A stretch of 64,000 nucleotides of DNA from CAZFVY01 sp964522665 (GCA_964522665.1 CAZFVY010000009.1:32719-96718); one strand, 5' to 3'; numbered from the stretch's first letter, positions 42,959 to 54,900 are shown. The notes: generated from the letters alone by a model not told the origin. Translations and numbers: made by a program.

Positions 42959-44151
42959 TCGAGGATTTCGACCAGATTTTTGTCCTGCTGAAGCATTGGG
43001 TGATGCTGTTCTTCCCGATGGCGTGGAGGCCGTGGCTCTCGATCCTGCTCTCCATCGTCCCAATCTTGGCGGTCTTCCCGGGCCTGTTCGCGGTCACGAC
43101 GCTGTTGGAACGAAAGGGTCTGGGGCGCATTCAAAATCGACTTGGACCGAACCGCGTTGGCCCGTTTGGCATCTTCCAACCGGCGGCGGACGGGCTGAAA
43201 ATGTTGACCAAAGAAGACATCGTGCCGCGGGACGCGGACAAGTTCGTCCACTTTCTCGCCCCCGTGGTGTTGATGGTCCCCGCGCTGCTGGCTTTTTCCG
43301 TTCTGCCCTTTGGGAGGAACATGACCCCGATTACGATGGACGCCGGGGCTCTCTTCTTCTTCGCGGTGGGAGCCGGGACTGAATTATCGGTTTTTATGGC
43401 GGGCTGGTCGAGCCGCAACAAATACTCATTGCTAGGCGCCCTGCGCGCGATCGCGCAGATGGTGAGCTATGAAATCCCGCTCGTGCTCTCGTCACTGACG
43501 GTCATCATGATGGTCGGCTCGCTCTCGCTCGACGCGGTCGTCGAGGCGCAACAGGGTTGGATTTATGGCTGGCTGCCGCGGTGGTTCGTGTTTACGCCGT
43601 GGGGGCTGGCCGGGTTCCTCTTGTACATCGTCGCCGGTCTGGCGGAGTCGAATCGGACGCCGTTCGATATTCCCGAAGCGGAATCGGAGATTATCGCGGG
43701 TCACCTGACCGAGTACTCGGGGTTCAAGTACGCCCTATTCTTCATGGCGGAGTATCTGGGCATGTTCGCGCTTTGCGGCTTGGGGATCACGCTGTTCCTC
43801 GGCGGCTGGGGCGCGCCGTTTCCGATCGTTTCGTGGGTTCCCTCCTACGTTTGGTTCTTCGTCAAGATGCTCGGCTTCATCGCGCTTTTCATTTGGATTC
43901 GCGGGACGCTGCCGCGCCTGCGGACGGATCAACTGATGAATTTCGCGTGGAAATTCATGCTGCCGATGGGACTGCTCAACATCGTGGTGGTGGCCTGCTG
44001 GCGCTTTACGGAGTCGTGGAATTTTCGCGGCGCGGGCGTCTCTCGCTGGCTGATGTGCGCGACGTTCCTGGTCCTCCCGTATGTGTTTCTGGGTCGGGGC
44101 CTGACGGGCAGCCGCCGAACCGCCAAACGGGTCTATCGCTACGCCGACTGA
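42955..44151 (+). CDS. nuoH: NADH-quinone oxidoreductase subunit H
   Basis: 398 residues, eight or nine membrane helices. LLERKGLGRIQNRLGPNRVG and GILQ-like GIFQPAADGLKMLTKEDI are the NuoH signature, with SNRTPFDIPEAESEIIAG and GTLPRLRTDQLMNFAWKFM. NuoH joins the membrane arm to the quinone chamber. It overlaps nuoI and is followed after one base by nuoJ. Confidence 0.97.
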   Translation: MIEDFDQIFVLLKHWVMLFFPMAWRPWLSILLSIVPILAVFPGLFAVTTLLERKGLGRIQNRLGPNRVGPFGIFQPAADGLKMLTKEDIVPRDADKFVHFLAPVVLMVPALLAFSVLPFGRNMTPITMDAGALFFFAVGAGTELSVFMAGWSSRNKYSLLGALRAIAQMVSYEIPLVLSSLTVIMMVGSLSLDAVVEAQQGWIYGWLPRWFVFTPWGLAGFLLYIVAGLAESNRTPFDIPEAESEIIAGHLTEYSGFKYALFFMAEYLGMFALCGLGITLFLGGWGAPFPIVSWVPSYVWFFVKMLGFIALFIWIRGTLPRLRTDQLMNFAWKFMLPMGLLNIVVVACWRFTESWNFRGAGVSRWLMCATFLVLPYVFLGRGLTGSRRTAKRVYRYAD

Positions 44152-44152
44152 G

Positions 44153-44674
44153 ATGCAACCGGGCTTTATCATACTTGCGCTCCTTTTGGTGGGCGGCGCG
44201 CTCGGCGCGATGTTCATGCGGAACCTCGTGCACTGCGCGCTCTGCCTCGCGGTCACGTTCGCCGGCCTTGCGGCGCTCTACCTGCAATTGGACGCCGAAT
44301 TCGTTGGATTCACCCAAATCCTGGTCTATATCGGCGCGGTGGCGATGCTGATCGTCTTTGCGATTCTACTCACCCGCAACAGCGATGCCCAACCGCGGTT
44401 TCATTCGTTCGGCTCCGCCTGGATTGGCGCGGCCGTCGCCATCGTCGTCGCCGGCTCGCTGATTGCCTCCGTTTTCAGCAGCGCGGTCATCCTGCATTCG
44501 GCTTCCGGGCGCCGCGCCCTCACGGTCAAGCAAATCGGCGTCCAATTGATGGGTCACTATGTCCTGCCTCTCGAGGTGATTGGGCTGCTGTTGACCGCCG
44601 CGCTGATTGGCGCCGTGATCATTGCGATGCCCGAGAAAAAGCCGGAAAAGAAGTCCACTCCGCCCCATCGGTAA
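44153..44674 (+). CDS. nuoJ: NADH-quinone oxidoreductase subunit J
   Basis: 173 residues, five membrane helices. The conserved strand-like helix VYIGAVAMLIVFAILLTRN includes the pi-bulge region of NuoJ TM3. YVLPLEVIGLLLTAALIGAV is the late block. It takes part in coupling quinone chemistry to the pump subunits. The lysine-rich tail is cytoplasmic. Confidence 0.95.
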   Translation: MQPGFIILALLLVGGALGAMFMRNLVHCALCLAVTFAGLAALYLQLDAEFVGFTQILVYIGAVAMLIVFAILLTRNSDAQPRFHSFGSAWIGAAVAIVVAGSLIASVFSSAVILHSASGRRALTVKQIGVQLMGHYVLPLEVIGLLLTAALIGAVIIAMPEKKPEKKSTPPHR

Positions 44675-44683
44675 CGAAACCTC

Positions 44684-44995
44684 ATGTCCCCGCTTTACCA
44701 ATACCTGATTCTGTCGGCCCTGCTTTTCGCCATTGGACTGGCCGGGGCGCTGACCCGGCGCAACGCCATTCTGGTCCTAATTGGCATTGAACTGATGCTT
44801 AACGCGGCCAACCTGAACTTTATCGCCTTCTGGCGTTTCAGCCCTCAGCAGGAAACGCAGATCGGCGTGATGTTCGCGATCTTCTCGATCGGGATCGCGG
44901 CGGCGGAGGCGGCGGTCGGCTTCGCGCTGATCCTGGCGGTGTTCCGGCATTATCGCACGACGCAACTCGACAAGATGGATTCTCTGAAGGGCTGA
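44684..44995 (+). CDS. nuoK: NADH-quinone oxidoreductase subunit K
   Basis: 103 residues, three membrane helices, normal length. AILVLIGIELMLNAANLNFI carries the conserved membrane glutamate of TM2, and EAAVGFALILAVFRHYRT the second glutamate helix. Both are on the proton path between the quinone chamber and the pump subunits. Six bases before nuoL. Confidence 0.97.
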   Translation: MSPLYQYLILSALLFAIGLAGALTRRNAILVLIGIELMLNAANLNFIAFWRFSPQQETQIGVMFAIFSIGIAAAEAAVGFALILAVFRHYRTTQLDKMDSLKG

Positions 44996-45000
44996 ACGAA

Positions 45001-47090
<2,090 letters not shown>

Positions 47091-47094
<4 letters not shown>

Positions 47095-48647
47095 CCGGGC
47101 TGCCGCTGCTCACCACTCTGGTCGTCACGCCGCTCATCGGGGCGGTCGTCGTCGCGGCGTGCGGCCGGGCGAGCAAGGGCCTGGCGCGCGGTTTGGCGCT
47201 CGGGTTCAGCCTGCTGGCGCTCGCGCAGGCGGCTTGGCTATGGCATCGCTTTGATCCGGCCGCCGCGGACCTCCAATTCGTCGAGCGTCACGCGTGGATT
47301 CCCACCCTTGGAGCGGAATACTTCGTCGCGGTGGATGGCGTGAGCCTCCTGATGATCCTGCTCTCGGCGCTTTTGACGCCGATGTCGCTGTTGGTCGCGT
47401 GGCGAACGGAGGAGAAGCCTTCACTCTACTTCTCGCTGGTCCTTTTCCTGGAGGCGGGCCTGCTGGGAACCTTCACGGCGCTGAACTTCATGCACTGGTT
47501 CATTTTCTGGGAACTGAGCCTCGTGCCGGCCTTCTTCCTGATTAAAGTCTGGGGCGGTCCGAACCGCGGCCCCGCAGCCACGCAGTTCTTCATTTACACC
47601 ATGGTCGGGAGCGTCGCGATGCTGCTCTCCTTCCTGGCCATGTACCAGGCGACTTCGTCCTTCGATTTCATCCGGCTCGCGGAGCTGGGCCATTCGGGCG
47701 AACTCACATCGGCGCTCTCCGTGAAACTCGGCTGGTATAGCTTAACCTCCGAGCAATTGGGGCTGGTCGTCTTCGCGGGAGCGCTGCTTGGGTTCGCCGT
47801 CAAGGTGCCGCTCTTCCCGTTCCACACCTGGCTGCCGGCGACTTACGCTGAGGCGCCGACCGGCACGACGATGCTGCTGACGGGCGCGATGTCGAAGATG
47901 GGCGTGTACGGTTTTCTGCGGATCCTGCTGCCGATTTTTCCGGAGCAAATGCGGGCGGTGTTGACGCCGCTGCTTTGGCTGGCGGTGCTGACGATCGTCT
48001 TTTCCGCCTGCGCGGCCTTCGCGCAGCGCGACCTAAAGCGAATGCTCGCCTACTCTTCGATCAATCACCTTGGCTACTGCCTGCTGGGCTTGTTCGCGGC
48101 CGCCCGATTCACCGCGAACGAAGCGCATTGGGCCACCGAAAAGGCGGCGGTGTTGAACGGGGTCCTGCTCCAAATGTTCAATCACGGCTTGACCGCGGCC
48201 ACGCTCTTTTGCTTCGTCGGTTTTCTCGAGCGCCGCAGCGGCGGATTGCGCGGGATCGGCGACTTCGGCGGCTTGCGCAAGGCGGCGCCCGTCTTCTGCG
48301 GCCTGATGGGGATCGCGACGTTTGCGTCGATCGGCCTGCCTGGCCTGAACGGCTTCGCCGGCGAATTCCTCATTTTCAAAGGGACCTTTCCACTCGTGAC
48401 CTGGGCCACCGCGCTGGCCACCGCCGGGTTGCTCGTGACGGCGGTCTTCCTGTTGACGTTTCTGCAACGGGTTTTTCACGGCCCCCTGCCGGAGCAGTGG
48501 ACCGGATGGCGCGACTTGAGCCGGAAAGAGCTGGCGGTCGTGCTCCCGGCGACGGCTCTAATGTTTGCGCTCGGCGTTTACCCGCAATTCTTGGTGGCGA
48601 TGACGAACGCCACCGTGCTTCAGCTCGTGGACCAATTGAAGTTCTAG
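47091..48647 (+). CDS. nuoM: NADH-quinone oxidoreductase subunit M, first copy
   Basis: 518 residues from MTGLPLLTTL; an in-frame extension to 46833 lies inside nuoL and is rejected. Antiporter-like pump subunit: glutamate in FIFWELSLVPAFFLIK, Lys238 in FAVKVPLFPFHTWLPATY, the bridging lysine in GAMSKMGVYGFLRI and the TM12 glutamate in GFAGEFLIF. All charged residues of the proton path are present, so this copy should pump. Overlaps nuoL by four bases. Confidence 0.96.
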
Positions 48648-48653
48648 CCGCCC

Positions 48654-50138
48654 ATGCTTGCCTGGACCGTTTATCTATCCTTCGCCGGCGTGTTCCTGCT
48701 CATTCTGCTGCCGTCCTCGATGCGGGGCGCGGCTCGAGCGATTGCGCTGCTCACGGCGCTCGCCGGATTGGTCGTCGCCATCCTTGGCATCGTCCACTTC
48801 AAGCCGGAGGCCGGCATGGTGACCGTGGCCAAACGCCCATGGATTGTCTCGCTCGGCGCCGATTACTTTCTCGCGGCCGATGGCATCAGCCTGACCTTGG
48901 TACTGCTCACCGGTATCTCCGCGGTGGCGGGGGTACTCTTTTCGTGGAACATCGAGCGCCGCGTGAAGGAGTTTTTCGCGTTCTACCTGGCGCTGATCGG
49001 CGGGGTGTACGGCGTGTTTTTGAGTTTTGATTTATTCCTGCTGTTCGTCTTTTACGAGTTGGCAATCATTCCCAAGTATTTCCTCATCGCGATCTGGGGC
49101 TCGACAAATAAGGAGTACGGCGCGATGAAGCTCGCGCTCTACTCGTTCATCGGCAGCGCGATGGTGTTAGTCGGGCTTGTCGCGGCGTATGTGACCGCCG
49201 GCGCGCATACCTTCAATCTCCTGGAACTGGCCAAATTCCCGTTTCCTGAGTCATTTCAGATGTGGGCGTTTCCGCTGGTGTTCGTCGGCTTCGCCGTGCT
49301 GGCGGGTCTCTGGCCATTTCACACCTGGGCGCCAACTGGCCACGTGGCGGCGCCGACGGCGGCCTCCATGCTGCTCGCCGGGGTCGTCATGAAGTTGGGG
49401 GCCTACGGGGCGTTGCGGGTGGCGATCACCCTTTTCCCGCTCGGCTTGCGCGCGTGGCAGCATTCGTTCGCGCTCCTCGCCTTGATCGGAATCATATATG
49501 GCGCGCTGGTCGCCCTCGTGCAGAAAGACTTTAAGTTCGTGGTCGGCTATTCCAGCGTGAGCCACATGGGTTTCGTCCTGCTCGGCCTCGTTACGATCAA
49601 CGAGATCGGCATGACCGGGGCCGTGCTCCAAATGTTTTCCCACGGGGTGATCGCCGGGCTGCTGTTCGGCGTCGTGGGCCGGATGATCTACGACCGGACG
49701 CATACGCGAGACCTGCCCACGCTGAACGGAATGAATTTGAGCCAAAAGCTGCCGTTCGCGGCCTTGACGTTCATCGTGGCGGCGATCGCTTCGATGGGTT
49801 TGCCCGGGTTTAGCGGGTTTGTCGCCGAATTATCGGTCTTGCTTGGCGCCTGGCGCGCGTTTCCAACGTATGCCGTCCTGGCCGGAATCGGCGTCGTCGT
49901 CGGCGTCGCCTACACGCTACGGGCGTTGCAACTCGCGTTCTTCGCCCAAGCGCCCGTCGGCAAGGAAAGTGGCCATGAGCCGTGCCCACCCATCTCGATC
50001 CCGGAGAAACTGGGCGCCGCGCTCCTCATCGCCGCGACGTTATTGGTCGGTCTCTACCCCCGCGTGTTGCTCGATTTGATCGGCCCCAGTTTCAACGCCC
50101 CGCTGTTTGACGGCTTGCGGAAAGGAGCCGGGCTGTGA
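48654..50138 (+). CDS. nuoM: NADH-quinone oxidoreductase subunit M, second copy
   Basis: 494 residues, clearly of the NuoM family but well diverged from the first copy. It keeps Glu135 (LFVFYELAIIPKYFLI), Lys247 (VVMKLGAYGALR) and a TM12 glutamate (GFVAELSVLLG). At the TM7 lysine position it reads FAVLAGLWPFHTWAPTGHV, so the residue matching Lys238 of the first copy is Leu216. That lysine is central to proton transfer in NuoM. Six bases after the first copy, and overlapping nuoN by four. Not a recent duplication, since local identity is low. Confidence 0.94.
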   Translation: MLAWTVYLSFAGVFLLILLPSSMRGAARAIALLTALAGLVVAILGIVHFKPEAGMVTVAKRPWIVSLGADYFLAADGISLTLVLLTGISAVAGVLFSWNIERRVKEFFAFYLALIGGVYGVFLSFDLFLLFVFYELAIIPKYFLIAIWGSTNKEYGAMKLALYSFIGSAMVLVGLVAAYVTAGAHTFNLLELAKFPFPESFQMWAFPLVFVGFAVLAGLWPFHTWAPTGHVAAPTAASMLLAGVVMKLGAYGALRVAITLFPLGLRAWQHSFALLALIGIIYGALVALVQKDFKFVVGYSSVSHMGFVLLGLVTINEIGMTGAVLQMFSHGVIAGLLFGVVGRMIYDRTHTRDLPTLNGMNLSQKLPFAALTFIVAAIASMGLPGFSGFVAELSVLLGAWRAFPTYAVLAGIGVVVGVAYTLRALQLAFFAQAPVGKESGHEPCPPISIPEKLGAALLIAATLLVGLYPRVLLDLIGPSFNAPLFDGLRKGAGL

Positions 50139-51628
50139 ACGGCATCGACTACGGGCAACTGCTGCGTCTAGCGGCGCCCGAATTGATTCTGGCGCTCGGG
50201 GCGCTCGCGGTCCTGGCGATCGACCTTGGGATTATGCGGGGCGAACCGCTCTTCCAACGCCGGCTGATCGCGGCGAGCGTAACCTGCCTCGCGTGCGCGG
50301 CGCCGTTGATGTGGATCGCCAACATCCCGCAAGCGGGCAACCTGATGCACGGCATGTTGGTGGTCGATCCGCTGACGCGGCTGGCGCAGCAAGCCATTCT
50401 GGTATTGGCGGGGCTGACCGCGCTGTTGACGGTGGATTCCGAGTTCACCGATCACGTGGGCGAGTACTTCGCGCTGATTCTGCTGGCGACCGTGGGAATG
50501 ATGTTCTTGGTGAGCGCCGAGGACATTCTGATGATTTTCGTGGCGCTCGAGTTGACGAGCTTGTCTCTCTACATTCTGGCGGCCTTCAACAAACAGAGTC
50601 TGCCATCGGCGGAAGCGGGCTTGAAGTATTTCCTTTTCGGCGGGATGGCGGCGGCTTTTATGCTCTTCGGACTGAGCCTAGTCTATGGTTTGACCGGAGC
50701 CACAAATCTGCGGGAAATCGCCGCCGCGCTCAAGGGCACGGGGCTTGATCCGCTGCTCTCGGTGGCGCTGGTCATGACGCTGATCGGATTCGGATTCAAA
50801 GTGGCGGTCGCGCCATTTCACCTTTGGGCGCCGGACGCGTATCAAGGCGCGCCCACGCCGAGCGCGGCGTTCATCGCGTCCGGTTCGAAGGTCGCCAGCT
50901 TCGTCGTGCTGGCGCGCGTCATGATCACCGGCTTCGCGGGCGCCGAGGGGAGCGGGTCTTGGATGAACTACCAGCCCGGCTGGATTCCCGTGTTGGCGGC
51001 GCTCTCCGTGGCTTCGGTCTGCCTCGGCAACCTCGCGGCAATCGCCCAAAGCGAGGTCAAGCGACTGCTGGCTTACTCGGCCATCGGCCATGCCGGCTAC
51101 GCGTTGCTCGGCGTGATGGCGGGGAATGGACAAGGAGTTTCGTCCCTAATTTATTACGTCGTTACCTACGCGCTCACGACGTTGGGCGCGTTCGGCGTCG
51201 TGGCCGTCGTCGAACGCGCGACCGGCGGCTCCAAGCTCACCGATTTCGCCGGTCTCAGCCGGCGGGCGCCGGCGCTCTCCTTCTGCCTGATGATCTTCAT
51301 GCTTTCGCTGGCGGGCATCCCTCCCTTGGCCGGTTTCTTCGGCAAATTCTATCTCTTCACGGCGGCCCTTGGCGCGATAAAAGACCTTGGGCTAATCTGG
51401 CTGGTGATCCTCGCCATCGCGATGAGCGCGGTCTCGCTGTTTTACTACCTGCAGGTGCTGAAGCAGGTCTATGTCATTTCACCCCCGCCGAACTGCGCTC
51501 CAATCCGCACTCCCATCGCGAGCGCGATTGCCCTCGGACTTTTGGCGATCGCGGTGATCGCCTTGGGCTGCGCGCCCGATTTGATTCTCGGGCCGATAAC
51601 CGAGGCGGTCCAGGCATCGCGTTGGTAA
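50135..51628 (+). CDS. nuoN: NADH-quinone oxidoreductase subunit N
   Basis: 497 residues. Starts with GTG inside the preceding stop (GTGA), with AAAGGAG about ten bases upstream. The pump lysine lies in FKVAVAPFHLWAPDAYQGAP, and GSKVASF holds the bridging lysine; EVKRLLAYSAIGHAGYALLG is the TM broken-helix region. Glutamate in MIFVALELTSLSLYILA. It closes the operon; two tandem hairpins follow. Confidence 0.96.
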   Translation: MNGIDYGQLLRLAAPELILALGALAVLAIDLGIMRGEPLFQRRLIAASVTCLACAAPLMWIANIPQAGNLMHGMLVVDPLTRLAQQAILVLAGLTALLTVDSEFTDHVGEYFALILLATVGMMFLVSAEDILMIFVALELTSLSLYILAAFNKQSLPSAEAGLKYFLFGGMAAAFMLFGLSLVYGLTGATNLREIAAALKGTGLDPLLSVALVMTLIGFGFKVAVAPFHLWAPDAYQGAPTPSAAFIASGSKVASFVVLARVMITGFAGAEGSGSWMNYQPGWIPVLAALSVASVCLGNLAAIAQSEVKRLLAYSAIGHAGYALLGVMAGNGQGVSSLIYYVVTYALTTLGAFGVVAVVERATGGSKLTDFAGLSRRAPALSFCLMIFMLSLAGIPPLAGFFGKFYLFTAALGAIKDLGLIWLVILAIAMSAVSLFYYLQVLKQVYVISPPPNCAPIRTPIASAIALGLLAIAVIALGCAPDLILGPITEAVQASRW

Positions 51629-51641
51629 CCACGCCAGGAAT

Positions 51642-51683
51642 GGTTCGCCAAAAGACGAACCGTCCGACTGGGGAAAACAGTCG
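51642..51683 (+). terminator. tandem hairpins after nuoN
   Basis: Two perfect 6-bp stems follow the nuoN stop: GGTTCG/CGAACC (51642-51661, 8-base loop) and CGACTG/CAGTCG (51665-51683, 7-base loop). No T-run follows, so they may mark a message end needing Rho or protecting against decay rather than an intrinsic terminator. Confidence 0.35.
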
Positions 51684-51713
51684 CGGTCGCGGCAATCATT
51701 TCGATTACCACGT

Positions 51714-51741
51714 TTGACATCCGAGGCGGTTCGGTCATACT
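51714..51741 (+). promoter_or_regulatory. candidate promoter for the Dabb gene
   Basis: A perfect TTGACA (51714-51719), a 16-base spacer and CATACT (51736-51741, four of six matches to TATAAT). It lies 110 bases before the Dabb ATG. A 38-codon upstream frame (51748-51864) begins just after it. Confidence 0.5.
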
Positions 51742-51851
51742 CGCCGCATGTCAAGCATTGGCAATCGACGGACGGACGTACTGGCGTTAGCCGTCCCCGC
51801 GCCAGGCCGCAATCGCATCAATAGCTGCAGCTCGTGGGCAGCGACGTTTTT

Positions 51852-52154
51852 ATGCCAAAGGTAAAACACATAGCTCTTTTAAAGTTCAAGCCGGAGACCA
51901 CGGAAGAACAGATTCAATCCCTGTTCGACTCGATCATGGATCTAAGTGAGATCGTCCCTGGAGTCGAGGACTACGTCGCCGGCGCGAACAACAGCCCCGA
52001 GGGACTCAATCAGGACCTCACGCACGGCTTCATCATGACTTTTCAAGACGCGCAAGCGCGGGACACCTACCTGCCCCATCCCGAGCACGAGAAACTCAAG
52101 CAGTTGCTACTTCCTCACGCCGAAAAAGTCGTGGTCTTCGATTTTGAAGTGTAA
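51852..52154 (+). CDS. Dabb (stress-responsive A/B barrel) domain protein
   Basis: 100 residues from MPKVKHIALLKFKP; a GTG at 51834 adds six residues. The opening VKHIALLKFKPETTEEQI, the middle GVEDYVAGANNSPEGL, the HGFIMTF strand, the YLPHPEHEKL motif and the closing VVVFDFEV match the Dabb fold, a dimeric ferredoxin-like barrel. Members include stress-induced plant proteins and polyketide cyclases; no catalytic residue can be assigned here. It converges on clpB. The 222-base leader contains a promoter and a small upstream frame. Confidence 0.9.
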   Translation: MPKVKHIALLKFKPETTEEQIQSLFDSIMDLSEIVPGVEDYVAGANNSPEGLNQDLTHGFIMTFQDAQARDTYLPHPEHEKLKQLLLPHAEKVVVFDFEV

Positions 52155-52256
52155 CCGGCGCCTGGCGGCGGCGGCGAAGGCGCGTGGGCCTCTCATTTGA
52201 CTGAGCCGCCTTTTGGCTTGGTAGCGCCAGCCCGCCAACTTCCAAACAGGCTTGGT

Positions 52257-54866
52257 CTAGGTTGCCTTGCGGAAGGTTAATTCCTCGCCCTTGGCGCTGG
52301 CCTTGATCTGATCGCCGGCCTTGAATTCCCCGTTCAAAAGCCGCATCGCCAGCGGGTCCAGCAACCGCTCCTGAATCGTCCGTTTGAGCGGACGCGCGCC
52401 AAATTGGGGGTCGTATCCCTCCTTGGCCAAAAGCGCGCGCGCTGATTTGTCCACGTCGAGGGACAGCTGTTGTTGCGCGAGCCGCTTCTCCAGCCCACGC
52501 AACTGGATATCGACGATGACCTCGAGTTCCTTCTCGCTCAAACTGTGGAAGAGGATGATGTCATCGATACGGTTCAAAAACTCCGGACGGAAGTGATTGC
52601 GCAGTTGGCCTTTCACCTGGGTCTCGAGTTCCCGCAGGTCCGCCGCCGAATCTTTGCCGCGCAGGAAATAATCCTGGATCAGCGGTGACCCAATGTTGCT
52701 CGTCATGATGACGATCGTATTCTTGAAATCCACCGTTCGCCCCTGTCCGTCGGTCAGGCGGCCGTCGTCGAGCACCTGCAGAAGCACATTGAAAACGTCG
52801 TGATGCGCCTTCTCGATTTCATCAAATAACACGACGCTGTAGGGGCGGCGCCGGACCGCCTCGCTCAATTGGCCGCCTTCGTCGTAGCCAACGTATCCCG
52901 GCGGCGCGCCGATCAAACGAGCGACCGTGTGCTTTTCCATGTACTCGCCCATGTCGATCCGCACCATCGCGTTGTCGTCGTCGAACAGGAATTCCGCAAG
53001 GGCGCGGGCCAGTTCGGTTTTGCCCACGCCGGTCGGCCCCATGAAAATGAACGAGCCGATCGGCCGGTTCGGGTCCTGCAAGCCGCTGCGCGCGCGGCGC
53101 ACCGCGTTCGCCACCGCCTTGATGGCGTCGGTTTGGCCGACCACGCGTTCGCGCAGCCGCTCTTCCATTTTGACGAGCTTCTGCCGCTCGCCCTCCAACA
53201 TGCGGCTGACGGGAATGCGCGTCCATTGAGCGACAACGCGCGCGATGTCATCCTCGGTGACTTCCTCCGTCAACAAACGTCCGCCCACCGGGCGTTCGTC
53301 GAGTGATTTTTGCGCCGCGGCAAGCTTGCGTTGCAATTCCGGAATTCGGCCGTACTGAATTTGGGAGGCGAGATTCAGGTCGCCGGCGCGGCGGGCCTTT
53401 TCTTCCTCCGCCTTGGCCTCCTCGAGTTGACCACTGATCAGACCGGCGGCATTGATGGCGGCTTTTTCATTCTGCCATTGGGCCTTGAGGTGGCCGGACT
53501 TTTCTTTCAGATTCGCCAGGTCGCGTTCGATCTTTTTGAGGCGTTCCCGCGACCCTTCGTCCTTCTCCTTCTTGAGCGCCGTGCGCTCGATCTCGAACTG
53601 CATGATCTGCCGCTCAAGTTGATCGATTTCCGTCGGCATGGAATCCAATTCCATCCGCAGGCGCGACGCGGCCTCATCCACCAAATCGACCGCCTTGTCC
53701 GGCAGGAAGCGGTCGGTGATGTAGCGATGCGAGAGCGTGGCGGCGGCGACCAGCGCGGCGTCCTGGATGCGGATGCCGTGGTGGACTTCATACCGTTCTT
53801 TCAGGCCGCGGAGGATCGCGATGGTCGCTTCGACGGTGGGTTCCGCGACCACGATCGGCTGGAAACGGCGCTCCAGCGCGGGATCCTTTTCAATATGCTT
53901 GCGGTATTCGTCCAGGGTGGTGGCGCCGATGCAACGAAGTTCGCCGCGGGCCAATTGGGGCTTGAGCATGTTGGCGGCGTCGGTGGCGCCCTCAGCGGCG
54001 CCAGCGCCCACGAGCGTGTGAAGCTCGTCGATGAACAGAATGATCTGCCCTTCGCTCGCGGTGATTTCCTTAAGAAAAGCCTTGAGGCGATCTTCGAACT
54101 CGCCCCGATATTTCGCGCCGGCGATCATGGCGCCCAAATCCATCGCGACCAGCCGTTTGTTTTTGAGCGACTCAGGAATGTCGCCGCTGACGATGCGTCG
54201 GGCCAGGCCTTCCACGATGGCGGTCTTGCCGACGCCCGGCTCACCGATCAGCACGGGATTATTCTTGGTTCGCCGCGTCAACACCTGCATCACGCGGCGA
54301 ATCTCCTCGTCGCGCCCGATGACGGGATCGATTTTGCCCGCGCGCGCCAGGCTCGTCAGATCACGTCCATACTTCTCCAAGGCCTGGAACTTAGCCTCCG
54401 GCTGAGCGTCGGTAACGCGCTGGTTGCCGCGCAAATCAACGAGCGCTTTCAGCACGTCGTCGCGTTTGAGGGCATGAGTTTGAAAGAGCTTCTTGAGCGC
54501 CGCCCCGCCCTCGTCAAGCATCCCCAGCAGGAGGTGTTCGGCGCTGACGTAATCGTCCTTCAGCTTCGTCGCCTCGACCTGCGCGGCGTCCAACGCCTTT
54601 TTCAGGCCGCGGCCCAAAAAAACGTCCGCGGAACTGGTCCCCTGAACTTTGGACCGCCGTCCCAGTTCGGCTTCCAAATCCGAAGTCAGGCGCGGAATGC
54701 TTATGCCCAGCTTTTGCAAAAGCGCTGGAATCAAGGTCTCCGGTTGGGTCACCAAGGCCAAGAGAAGGTGTTCGACATCAACTTCTTGATGGGAATGCTG
54801 ATGCGCGATCTGTTGGGCCGTCTGAAGGGCCTCCTGAGACTTGATCGTGAATTTATCCAATTGCAT
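52257..54866 (-). CDS. clpB: ATP-dependent disaggregase ClpB
   Basis: 869 residues, the usual ClpB length. An N-terminal Clp-N double repeat (KFTIKSQEALQTAQQIAHQH) is followed by AAA1 with Walker A GEPGVGKT (residues 208-215), the coiled M-domain (about 410-530, LKKIERDLANLKEKSGHLKA), and AAA2 with Walker A GPTGVGKT (610-617). It threads aggregated proteins through its hexamer with DnaK. No IGF/L loop for ClpP is seen. It starts upstream of a weak promoter candidate; no CIRCE element was found. It converges on the Dabb gene. Confidence 0.98.
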   Translation of the reverse strand: MQLDKFTIKSQEALQTAQQIAHQHSHQEVDVEHLLLALVTQPETLIPALLQKLGISIPRLTSDLEAELGRRSKVQGTSSADVFLGRGLKKALDAAQVEATKLKDDYVSAEHLLLGMLDEGGAALKKLFQTHALKRDDVLKALVDLRGNQRVTDAQPEAKFQALEKYGRDLTSLARAGKIDPVIGRDEEIRRVMQVLTRRTKNNPVLIGEPGVGKTAIVEGLARRIVSGDIPESLKNKRLVAMDLGAMIAGAKYRGEFEDRLKAFLKEITASEGQIILFIDELHTLVGAGAAEGATDAANMLKPQLARGELRCIGATTLDEYRKHIEKDPALERRFQPIVVAEPTVEATIAILRGLKERYEVHHGIRIQDAALVAAATLSHRYITDRFLPDKAVDLVDEAASRLRMELDSMPTEIDQLERQIMQFEIERTALKKEKDEGSRERLKKIERDLANLKEKSGHLKAQWQNEKAAINAAGLISGQLEEAKAEEEKARRAGDLNLASQIQYGRIPELQRKLAAAQKSLDERPVGGRLLTEEVTEDDIARVVAQWTRIPVSRMLEGERQKLVKMEERLRERVVGQTDAIKAVANAVRRARSGLQDPNRPIGSFIFMGPTGVGKTELARALAEFLFDDDNAMVRIDMGEYMEKHTVARLIGAPPGYVGYDEGGQLSEAVRRRPYSVVLFDEIEKAHHDVFNVLLQVLDDGRLTDGQGRTVDFKNTIVIMTSNIGSPLIQDYFLRGKDSAADLRELETQVKGQLRNHFRPEFLNRIDDIILFHSLSEKELEVIVDIQLRGLEKRLAQQQLSLDVDKSARALLAKEGYDPQFGARPLKRTIQERLLDPLAMRLLNGEFKAGDQIKASAKGEELTFRKAT

Positions 54867-54872
54867 AAAGCA

Positions 54873-54900
54873 TCAATAATTCACTCCGGCAATCCGTCAA
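54873..54900 (-). promoter_or_regulatory. weak promoter candidate for clpB
   Basis: On the minus strand TTGACG (54900-54895) and TATTGA (54878-54873) are 16 bases apart. The -35 is good, the -10 poor (three matches). The -10 ends only six bases before the start codon, so a transcript from here would be nearly leaderless. Confidence 0.25.

Noticed and set aside
41288..43063. 591-codon minus-strand frame opposite nuoD-nuoI-nuoH
   Set aside because: Low-complexity Arg/Gly start and no motif; the nuo genes on the other strand explain it.
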